NCBI GenBank assembly: GCA_945877965.1
Contig: CAMCTH010000336.1
Coordinates: 1 to 5,701, forward strand
DNA from: Planctomicrobium piriforme
GTDB lineage: Bacteria > Planctomycetota > Planctomycetia > Pirellulales > PNKZ01
Reading direction: 5' to 3'
Length of the DNA: 5,701 nucleotides
Shown here: positions 1-5,701 of the stretch, one piece after another
Layout: each line of letters starts with the position of its first letter
How positions within the stretch are numbered: the stretch's first letter is position 1
Program-made: the position numbers and the translations under genes
The notes under the pieces: model-generated
Told to the model about the DNA's origin: nothing
The model's input: the letters and a program-made list of their open reading frames with translations, nothing else
Database searches by the model: none

Positions 1-910
1 TGGCGTCGTTCAGTTTTCCCAATTCCTTGGCGACGCTCCCGAGGTTGTTGATGGCGAACGCAACGTGCGGATGCTCCGGTCCGAGCGCGGCACGGAGGAG
101 GTCGCGACAGCGGATGAACATTTCCTCGGCTTGCGCGGGCCCGCCGAGACGCTGCCGCGAGTTGCCCAGTTCCATCATCGCATCGGCCTGGAGTGTGCGA
201 TTCTCGGGGTACTTGATCGCCAGCAAGTCCAGTACGGCGGTCATATCGCGCTCGACTTCGACGAAGTCGCCGGCCGCAATCTGTACGATGGCACGTCGGA
301 TGCGGCCCCGCACGGTTTCCAAGTCCGCTTCGCCGCGAAGGGCGACGAGCGCGGCGACCGCTTGCTCGGCCGACTGCTTGGCTTCGTCCAGGCGGTCTCG
401 GCCCATGAGTGTGAGCGCGAGGCGACTTTGGACCCGAGCTAGCGCGAGCTCTTTATCTGTGGTTCGTTTTTCGTACCACCGCTTGGCTTCTGCGAAGTGC
501 GATGCGGACTTGGGAAATTCGCGGACCAGTTCGTAGTAAGCGCCAAGCTCTTCGTGGATTTCGCCGGCGTCGATGGCGGATGCAGCGGCGATCGAGAGGC
601 ATTGCTTGAGCGTGGCTTCGGCGTCCCGATAGCGGCCGAGTTGCGATTGCAGCGCGCCGAGTTCGACGAGGACCCGCGCAGTGAAGGCGTGCTTATCGCC
701 GTAGAGACGGAGGATCTCGTCGCGCGATTTCTCGGCGCTCGCGACGGCCTCAAGCGGTTTGTCGGCCGACAGGGCCGACTTCCACGCTTGATAGTGCGTT
801 CGAAAAGCCGCTAGGTCGGCGTCGGTCGGTTCGGCCGCCGCGCACGTAGCCGCGCTCAACAGAAAAACACCGACTAAATATTCGACGCATGCCCGCCTCG
901 TGCCTGCCAT
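1..910 (-). CDS. Exported tetratricopeptide-repeat (TPR) protein, C-terminus missing
   Basis: Reading the minus strand from ATG 910-908 gives 303 codons with no stop before the left edge, so only the N-terminal part is visible. Residues 1-25 form a signal peptide: MAGTRRA, then a hydrophobic core (about 9-23), then an AAA cleavage region before EPTDAD. No lipobox precedes the Cys. The rest is alpha-helical with TPR-like helix pairs at about 77-107 (VELGALQSQLGRYRDAEATL) and 281-303 (AINNLGSVAKELGKLNDA). The linker LGPEHPHVA before the last repeat is typical of kinesin-light-chain-like TPR_10/TPR_12 repeats, so more repeats probably follow to the left. TPRs bind proteins or peptides; the partner is unknown. 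Many planctomycete proteins of this build end in a CHAT protease domain, but that part is not visible. The start is supported by an AAAGG (923-919) 8 nt upstream and by the signal peptide starting there. Confidence 0.85.
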   Translation of the reverse strand, partial: MAGTRRACVEYLVGVFLLSAATCAAAEPTDADLAAFRTHYQAWKSALSADKPLEAVASAEKSRDEILRLYGDKHAFTARVLVELGALQSQLGRYRDAEATLKQCLSIAAASAIDAGEIHEELGAYYELVREFPKSASHFAEAKRWYEKRTTDKELALARVQSRLALTLMGRDRLDEAKQSAEQAVAALVALRGEADLETVRGRIRRAIVQIAAGDFVEVERDMTAVLDLLAIKYPENRTLQADAMMELGNSRQRLGGPAQAEEMFIRCRDLLRAALGPEHPHVAFAINNLGSVAKELGKLNDA

Positions 911-957
911 TTCAGCCGCCTTTGGAATCGAACAATACATCAGAAGTAATTGCCGTA

Positions 958-986
958 ACTTTATCTCTGCATTAGCCCGGGGTCAA
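958..986 (-). promoter_or_regulatory. Possible sigma70-type promoter for the TPR gene
   Basis: On the minus strand, TTGACC (986-981, 5 of 6 to the -35 consensus) is followed after 17 nt by TAAAGT (963-958, 4 of 6 to the -10 consensus). Transcription would begin near 951 and leave a leader of about 40 nt before ATG 910. The -35 box lies at the edge of the transposase-like fragment. This rests on a motif match only. Confidence 0.35.
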
Positions 987-1075
987 CGCAGTTTGCCGGC
1001 GAAACGGCAGATGTAGCGAGACTCGTCGGAACCGACGTGTCGAGCGTCAAACGTTGGAAGCAGGTTTGGAAGGCG
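983..1075 (+). pseudogene. Transposase-like helix-turn-helix fragment
   Basis: The plus frame starting at 983 reads ...ETADVARLVGTDVSSVKRWK..., ending around QVWKA at 1075. The pattern (A/D)VARLVGTD-x-SSVKRWK is the helix-turn-helix at the N-terminus of IS630-like and related transposases and of the HTH_23/HTH_29 families. About 31 codons show this similarity; after it the frame loses resemblance and stops at a TGA just before 1160. There is no start codon with a ribosome site and no DDE catalytic domain, so this is a remnant. The assignment rests on motif memory and could be a chance similarity. Confidence 0.4.
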
Positions 1076-1077
1076 GA

Positions 1078-1161
1078 CAACGTGTTTCCCTGCTCGACCA
1101 CGGCGCTGGGGTTGTTGTGCAGGATCATGTTCATGCGGGCCAGACCGCTGGTGTCGTGAAT
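1078..1161 (-). pseudogene. Fragment of type I restriction-modification DNA methyltransferase (HsdM-like)
   Basis: The minus frame reads IHDTSGLARMNMILHNN followed by PSAVVEQGNTLS. This matches the segment of N-6 adenine methyltransferase M subunits of type I restriction systems usually written TAGLARMNMILHxNPTA...QGNTL, which lies a little before the catalytic NPPF motif IV. Here the similarity stops near 1075, where one would expect a segment like xFDFVVANPPF. The NPPF motif and everything after it are absent, as is the N-terminal helical bundle. About 28 codons remain. The piece abuts the transposase-like fragment, as if an insertion or deletion cut the gene here. It implies that a restriction-modification locus once lay in this element. 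Confidence 0.6.
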
Positions 1162-1285
1162 CCTCTTAGCCAAAGGCCCACAATTTGCGCCTCTTGCTCG
1201 CCCCAGGGGCAATACCGTCGATTTTGAAGCAGCAAATCCAAGGGGCGCAAGTTTCCAGCAGCGTTGGCGTGCAAAAAACAAATAC

Positions 1286-1313
1286 TTGCCGATACGAAAG
1301 CATTCGATATAAC
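1286..1313 (+). promoter_or_regulatory. Sigma70-like promoter of the Xre/integrase pair
   Basis: TTGCCG (1286-1291, 4 of 6) and TATAAC (1308-1313, 5 of 6) are separated by 16 nt. The expected transcription start is about 1319-1321, at or next to ATG 1321, so the message may be leaderless or nearly so. The spacer carries CGAA-AGCA-TTCG (1295-1306), a short inverted repeat that could be an operator for the Xre protein encoded just downstream. Confidence 0.45.
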
Positions 1314-1320
1314 AAGAAGC

Positions 1321-1530
1321 ATGAGCTACGAAAACGTGACAACCCGATTAAGAAGCGCCATCGAATCATCAGGTCGATCGCGGTATGCACTTTCCAAAGA
1401 GTCCGGCGTCTCCGAATCAACGCTCTGTAAATTCATGGCAGGGGCAAACTTGCGATTGGACTCCGTCGATCGACTCTGTGAGGTTTTAGGACTCGAATTG
1501 ACCGCGAAGCGAAATAAGGCCAAGGGGTAG
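1321..1530 (+). CDS. Small Xre/Cro-type helix-turn-helix regulator
   Basis: A 69-aa protein that is almost entirely one HTH_3/Xre domain. Residues 21-30 (RYALSKESGV) form helix 2 and 31-41 (SESTLCKFMAG) the recognition helix, followed by LDSVDRLCEVLGLEL, the usual closing helices of Cro/C1 folds. A basic tail (AKRNKAKG) ends it. It presumably binds DNA as a dimer, and from its position probably controls its own promoter and the integrase, or acts as a directionality factor; those roles are inferred. The stop is followed after 3 nt by the integrase start, so the two are very likely co-transcribed and translationally coupled. A TTG start at 1264 in the same frame is possible, but ATG 1321 fits the domain boundary and has AAGAAG just upstream; starting at 1264 would place the promoter inside the gene. 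Confidence 0.8.
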   Translation: MSYENVTTRLRSAIESSGRSRYALSKESGVSESTLCKFMAGANLRLDSVDRLCEVLGLELTAKRNKAKG

Positions 1531-1533
1531 CAA

Positions 1534-3019
<1,486 letters not shown>

Positions 3020-3038
3020 AGTCATTGGGAAGTTTCAC

Positions 3039-3066
3039 ATTATAGCCGGAGTCGTGCGGGTCGCAA
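3039..3066 (-). promoter_or_regulatory. Promoter of tRNA-Asp
   Basis: On the minus strand TTGCGA (3066-3061, 4 of 6) is followed after 16 nt by a perfect TATAAT (3044-3039). The start point would be near 3032, about 13 nt before tRNA position 1 at 3019, a normal distance for a stable-RNA promoter. No G+C-rich discriminator stands out. Confidence 0.75.
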
Positions 3067-3101
3067 GACCGTCGATTCTGGACGATCTCACCCCGGCGTA
3101 G

Positions 3102-3115
3102 GCCGAATTTTCGGC
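3102..3115. repeat. 14-bp perfect palindrome between tRNA-Asp and the small membrane gene
   Basis: GCCGAATTTTCGGC... is a self-complementary block (GCCGAA-TT-TTCGGC read as GCCGA/TCGGC arms around ATTT). It lies in the 220-bp stretch 3020-3240, which otherwise holds only the tRNA promoter and no supportable gene. It could be a small hairpin or a regulator site; no run of T follows, so a terminator is unlikely. Confidence 0.3.
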
Positions 3116-3240
3116 ATCTTCGTCATCACCGGTCCGAGCCGGAACTTTCGCTCCCGTCGTCCCGCTGGTGTGCGGTCTATGACCTACATTTAGACAGCGA
3201 ACCCGTTCCTTCCGTCCGACTCGAATCAGCGGCCATTCCT

Positions 3241-3384
3241 ATGGGATACCTCGGCGACGTTTGGTCCATCGTCATGCGATGGTTTATGAGCCTCAACACC
3301 GGCGAATGGTTCTACGTCCTGCTCAGCACCGTCGCTGCCGGCGCTTTTTGCATGCGCGGCTTCGGCTCGCGCAATGGTTACTAA
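3241..3384 (+). CDS. Small single-pass membrane protein, 47 aa, unknown function
   Basis: ATG 3241 to TAA 3382-3384 encodes 47 residues: an aromatic amphipathic N-terminus (YLGDVWSIVMRWFMSL), then one hydrophobic segment at about residues 23-38 (WFYVLLSTVAAGAFCM), then a short basic tail CMRGFGSRNGY that would stay in the cytoplasm. By hand count 37 of 47 codons end in G or C, in line with the neighbouring real genes, which supports coding. There is no Shine-Dalgarno site, as for the next gene. It lies 106 bp before the diguanylate cyclase gene on the same strand, so the two may be linked. I do not recognise a family. Being so short, it could easily be missed by gene callers. Confidence 0.6.
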   Translation: MGYLGDVWSIVMRWFMSLNTGEWFYVLLSTVAAGAFCMRGFGSRNGY

Positions 3385-3390
3385 ACGCCC

Positions 3391-3428
3391 TCGTCGGACG
3401 AACCTCGGCCCCGCTCGTCGGCCGACGA
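3391..3428. promoter_or_regulatory. Two related palindromes in the diguanylate cyclase leader
   Basis: TCGTCGGACGA (3391-3401, arms TCGTC/GACGA) and TCGTCGGCCGACGA (3415-3428, a perfect 14-bp palindrome) share the half-site TCGTC and start 24 bp apart. They lie in the 106-bp gap before the cyclase gene, outside any gene I can support. They could be paired operator sites or alternative RNA hairpins; no U-tract follows either one. In GC-rich DNA such words are not rare, so this is tentative. Confidence 0.35.
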
Positions 3429-3490
3429 CGGCCGCCGCTCATCGATTTCAACACCTTGCTCCGCAGCGATACGGCACGAAATAAATCCCC

Positions 3491-4489
3491 ATGGCATTCG
3501 ACATCATGCAATTCGGCATACCGGGCCCGGTCGCGTTAGCGATCGTCGCATTGCTCGGTTACATCGTCGGCAGCTTCCGACGCAAGCCCGTTACGACCAC
3601 CGATCAACAAGTTCGTCGCGAGATCAAGCGCGCCCACGGCGTCGCCCATAATCTCGAAACAATCGCAACCTCGATTCGCAAGGACCTGGCCCGACATCGT
3701 GCCAGCCTCGATCGTTTCAAAGCGCGAGTCGACGAACTCCGCGAGACGCCGAGTCAAGAAGGTTGGCTCAAGCTGTGCGCCGAAGCCGAAGACATGCTCG
3801 GCCCGACGATGCACTTAGCCGCGCAGTTGGCGTTCTCCTACGATCAGATTCGTCGGCAAACGAACCATCTGATGACGTTCACTGACGCGCGGACCGATCC
3901 GCTCACCGGCGTCTGCAATCGTCGCGCAATGGACGACACGTTGAAATCGCTCGTGGCGATGAAGAACCGCTACGATCTCGGCTTCTCGATCGCAATGTTC
4001 GACATCGATCACTTCAAGCACATTAACGACGAGCTAGGGCACTTGGCCGGCGACGGCGTGTTGAAGAGCTTTGCCAAACTGCTCGACGAGGCGGCCCGCG
4101 AGACCGACGTCGTCACCCGCTTCGGCGGCGAGGAGTTCGTCGTCATCATGCCGCAAACCGATCTCCGCGGGGCGTGCGTCTTCGCGGAACGGATTCGGAT
4201 GCAGATCGAATCGTCGCTCTCGCTCACTGTCAGCGGCGGCGTCACGCCCGCCATCGGCGAACACGAAACGCCGGAGACGATTCTGGAGCGAGCCGACGCC
4301 GCGTTGTACGCTGCCAAACAGGCGGGGCGCAATCGGACCTTCATGCACGACGGCCGCAACATCGAACTGAATACGGCCACGCCGCGACCGCACGACATGA
4401 CGCTGCCGATCGTCGTACGCAACGACATTGCGGGCGAAACGCCGTCGACCGCTCCGGTCGATTCCACGGTTGAATCGGCCGCCGGTTAA
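3491..4489 (+). CDS. Membrane-anchored diguanylate cyclase (GGDEF protein)
   Basis: A 332-aa protein that should make cyclic di-GMP from two GTP. Residues 11-28 form one transmembrane helix near the N-terminus. Residues 38-130 are a charged, largely helical linker (HNLETIATSIRKDLARHRAS) likely to dimerise as a coiled coil. The GGDEF domain spans about 133-285: DPLTGVCNRRAM (136-147), FDIDHFKHIND (170-180, metal-binding Asp), GHLAGD (183-188), the signature GGEEF (212-216), and ADAALYAAKQAGRNR (268-282). RETD (203-206), five residues before GGEEF, is the RxxD inhibitory I-site, so product feedback is expected. Signature and I-site are intact, so an active enzyme is likely. Residues 286-332 are a Thr/Pro-rich tail. 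There is no sensor domain, so the signal may come through the membrane segment or linker. An in-frame TAA at 3482 makes ATG 3491 the first start; no Shine-Dalgarno is visible. Confidence 0.95.
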   Translation: MAFDIMQFGIPGPVALAIVALLGYIVGSFRRKPVTTTDQQVRREIKRAHGVAHNLETIATSIRKDLARHRASLDRFKARVDELRETPSQEGWLKLCAEAEDMLGPTMHLAAQLAFSYDQIRRQTNHLMTFTDARTDPLTGVCNRRAMDDTLKSLVAMKNRYDLGFSIAMFDIDHFKHINDELGHLAGDGVLKSFAKLLDEAARETDVVTRFGGEEFVVIMPQTDLRGACVFAERIRMQIESSLSLTVSGGVTPAIGEHETPETILERADAALYAAKQAGRNRTFMHDGRNIELNTATPRPHDMTLPIVVRNDIAGETPSTAPVDSTVESAAG

Positions 4490-4563
4490 CGACGTTGACG
4501 GCATCGGGCTGAATCGCGAGATTGACGATCGCAGCCTTTCGTTTTCGCAAGGAGATTCGTTCG

Positions 4564-4947
4564 ATGCCGACTCTCGATTACGGCGCCCTGTTGCAAACGG
4601 CGATCGAAGAAGCACGACAAGGCTTGTCCGAAGGGGGCGTGCCGATCGGGGCGGCCCTGTTCGACGCCGACGGTCGCTTGCTAGGGCGCGGCCACAATCG
4701 CCGCGTGCAAGAAGGCGATCCTTCCGTCCACGGCGAGACCGACGCCTTTCGCAAAGCGGGCCGGCAGCGATCGTATCGCCGCACCATCATGGTGACGACG
4801 CTCGCTCCGTGCTGGTACTGCAGCGGTCTTGTGCGGCAATTTCGGATTGGCACGGTCGTCGTCGGCGAGAGCGTAAACTTCGTCGGCGGACTCGATTGGC
4901 TCCGCGAGCACGGCGTGCAGGTGATCGATTTGAAAGACCCGACGTGA
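4564..4947 (+). CDS. Cytosine deaminase, Fcy1-like, truncated by an in-frame TGA
   Basis: A zinc-dependent deaminase of the cytidine/deoxycytidylate superfamily, very close in pattern to yeast cytosine deaminase (cytosine to uracil, pyrimidine salvage). The zinc and proton-shuttle motifs are intact: H56-G-E58 (SVHGETDAF) and P82-C83-x-x-C86 (APCWYCSGL). Further yeast-like blocks are GGVPIGAALFDADGRLLGRG (24-43) and VVVGESVNF (98-106). The frame ends at TGA 4945-4947 after 127 residues, whereas the yeast enzyme has 158. The missing C-terminal part follows immediately in the same frame (see next entry). AAGGAG at 4549-4554 lies 9 nt before ATG 4564 and decides the start over the upstream TTG at 4522. 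The gene lies 74 nt behind the cyclase gene and may share its transcript; a functional link is not evident. As read, the product would lack active-site residues. Confidence 0.9.
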   Translation: MPTLDYGALLQTAIEEARQGLSEGGVPIGAALFDADGRLLGRGHNRRVQEGDPSVHGETDAFRKAGRQRSYRRTIMVTTLAPCWYCSGLVRQFRIGTVVVGESVNFVGGLDWLREHGVQVIDLKDPT

Positions 4948-5016
4948 ATCAAGCTGCTCGCCGACTTCATCGCCGCAAAGCCCGAGGTCTGGAACGAAGA
5001 CATCGGCGAAGAGTAA
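4948..5016 (+). other. In-frame continuation of the cytosine deaminase after the TGA
   Basis: Directly after the TGA, the same frame encodes IKLLADFIAAKPEVWNEDIG plus EE, then TAA (5014-5016). This matches the C-terminus of yeast Fcy1 (CKKIMKQFI...DWFEDIGE) position by position, and the TGA stands exactly where yeast has Cys. In the yeast structure the Trp and Asp of this segment (W152, D155) close over and contact the substrate; here they are W143 and D146 when counted through the TGA. Full length would be 150 residues. The conserved sequence shows the stop is recent or is passed by the ribosome, or is a sequencing error (TGC or TGT to TGA is one base). Confidence 0.85.
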
Positions 5017-5042
5017 CGAACACGACACGTCCGTCGGCCAAG

Positions 5043-5701
5043 TCACGTCACCGCGCGCCCGGCACGTCGCAACTCGGCCAGTTCGGCAACAACGTGCGTC
5101 GCCGTCGTCCGCCACCAGCGCTTCCACTCGCAGCCGGCGGTCGCATCGTAGCGTCGCAAGTAGGCGCGCAAGAAGCGCAGACGATCGGTCCGCGAAATCC
5201 ACGGGTGCATTTCGACGCTCAACGCCAGACGAGCCAGATTCTTACAGCAAAGTTCACGATCGGGCCGCGAGCCATGCCGCAAGCCATCGAGATCGATCAA
5301 GAACCCCTCGACGCCGTCGGGCAATTCGCGGACCAGCAGATTATTTGCCTTTAGGTCGCGATGCGTGAAGCGCTGATCGTGCAGTCGGCCGACGATTTTT
5401 CCGATCGCGACGGCGGTCTGGCGAAGTCGATGACGACGTTCGTCCGAGTTTCTGCCCGCGAGATCCCAAGCGTAGAGATGCAAATCCTGTGCGTCGGCCA
5501 ACCATTCGGTGATCAGATAGCCGTCACCTCGCGCGGCATGCATCGGCTCATAGGCCGCCAAGGGTCGGGTCGTCGGCACGCCGCGGGCCAGCAACGCGTG
5601 GCCGCGAAACCAAGCATCCCAGGCGCGATGGCGTCGGAACATCCCGGCCATCCGCTTCCAAATCGACTTCGGCCGGAGCCGTTTGATCGCGACGCGGAGC
5701 G
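5043..5701 (-). CDS. Lipopolysaccharide kinase, Kdo/WaaP-like, N-terminus missing
   Basis: The frame enters from the right edge without a stop or clear start and ends at TGA 5045-5043, giving 218 visible residues. The pattern is that of the small eukaryotic-like kinases of the Kdo/WaaP (InaA, RfaP) group, which phosphorylate sugars of the LPS inner core at the cytoplasmic face of the membrane. VAIKRLR at the edge supplies the beta-3 lysine (codon 5684-5682). FTHRDLKANNLLV is the catalytic loop, with the catalytic Asp and Asn (D99, N104 counted from the Met at 5651). FLIDLDGL replaces the DFG motif, as usual in this group. The Met at 5651 is unlikely to be the true start, because the lysine lies upstream of it. 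It converges on the deaminase with 26 bp between the two ends and no clear terminator hairpin. Other small kinase-like families are possible. Confidence 0.82.
   Translation of the reverse strand, partial: LRVAIKRLRPKSIWKRMAGMFRRHRAWDAWFRGHALLARGVPTTRPLAAYEPMHAARGDGYLITEWLADAQDLHLYAWDLAGRNSDERRHRLRQTAVAIGKIVGRLHDQRFTHRDLKANNLLVRELPDGVEGFLIDLDGLRHGSRPDRELCCKNLARLALSVEMHPWISRTDRLRFLRAYLRRYDATAGCEWKRWWRTTATHVVAELAELRRAGRAVT

Noticed and set aside
1..1300. Second attachment-site copy (repeat of the tRNA-Asp 3' end)
   Set aside because: Only short chance matches such as CGAGGAC near 667 were seen; none extends beyond 7-8 bases.
1131..1430. Several overlapping 60-84 codon frames on both strands around the Xre promoter
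   Set aside because: None shows a recognisable domain; they overlap the Xre gene or its promoter. One (NRRYCPWGEQEAQIVGLWL) looked protein-like, but I could not assign it to any family.
4490..4563. Promoter before the deaminase using TTGACG at 4495 or 4522
   Set aside because: No acceptable -10 box at 16-18 nt from either; transcription from the cyclase gene is simpler.
4034..4615. Minus-strand frame of 193 codons antisense to the cyclase
   Set aside because: It is the mirror of strongly biased GGDEF codons, with no motif and no start signal.
4945..4990. A selenocysteine insertion hairpin after the TGA
   Set aside because: The only stem found (GACTTC/GAGGTC) has a 15-nt loop and G-U pairing; it does not look like a bacterial SECIS. 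Recoding remains open but is not supported by structure.
4428..5354. Plus-strand open frame of 308 codons spanning the end of the cyclase, the deaminase and part of the kinase
   Set aside because: It is very rich in Arg and Ala, has no recognisable motif, and overlaps three genes with clear catalytic motifs. Long open frames by chance are common in GC-rich DNA.

Overview
The window is high-GC bacterial DNA that most resembles a planctomycete (Pirellulales-like) chromosome. This is an inference from the GC-rich codon use, weak or missing Shine-Dalgarno sites on several genes, a secreted TPR protein, a Kdo/WaaP-type kinase, and a tRNA-Asp gene without an encoded CCA. No single marker proves the taxon.

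Left (1-910, minus): the N-terminal 303 codons of an exported tetratricopeptide-repeat protein that runs off the left edge. Its reading frame has no stop anywhere in 1-910.

Middle (about 960-3000): a small integrated element or its remains. From left to right it holds a fragment of a transposase-like helix-turn-helix (plus), a fragment of a type I restriction-modification methyltransferase (HsdM-like, minus) abutting it near 1075, about 160 bp with no recognisable gene (1162-1320) ending in a sigma70-like promoter, a 69-aa Xre-type regulator, and a 488-codon tyrosine recombinase starting 3 nt after it. The recombinase frame runs through a Rho-independent terminator (antisense) and stops inside a tRNA-Asp gene on the opposite strand. 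This is the expected arrangement for an integrase next to its attachment site at a tRNA 3' end. I could not find the other att copy in the window.

Right of the tRNA (3020-3240): the tRNA promoter with a perfect TATAAT box, a short palindrome, and no gene I can support.

Right half (3241-5016, plus): a 47-aa single-pass membrane protein, a leader with two related palindromes, a membrane-anchored diguanylate cyclase with intact GGEEF and RxxD sites, and a gene for a yeast-type (Fcy1-like) cytosine deaminase. The deaminase frame is interrupted by an in-frame TGA at codon 128. Directly after that TGA the same frame encodes the conserved C-terminal helix ending WNEDIGEE, and the TGA aligns with a Cys in the yeast enzyme. 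This is the most interesting observation here: a recent nonsense mutation, a sequencing error, or recoding.

Right edge (5043-5701, minus, convergent with the deaminase): the C-terminal part of a lipopolysaccharide kinase (Kdo/WaaP-like) that continues past the window.

I see no complete new defence or recoding system. The noteworthy points are the split deaminase, the integrase/tRNA overlap, the chimeric pseudogene junction, the unannotated small membrane protein and the twin palindromes before the cyclase.
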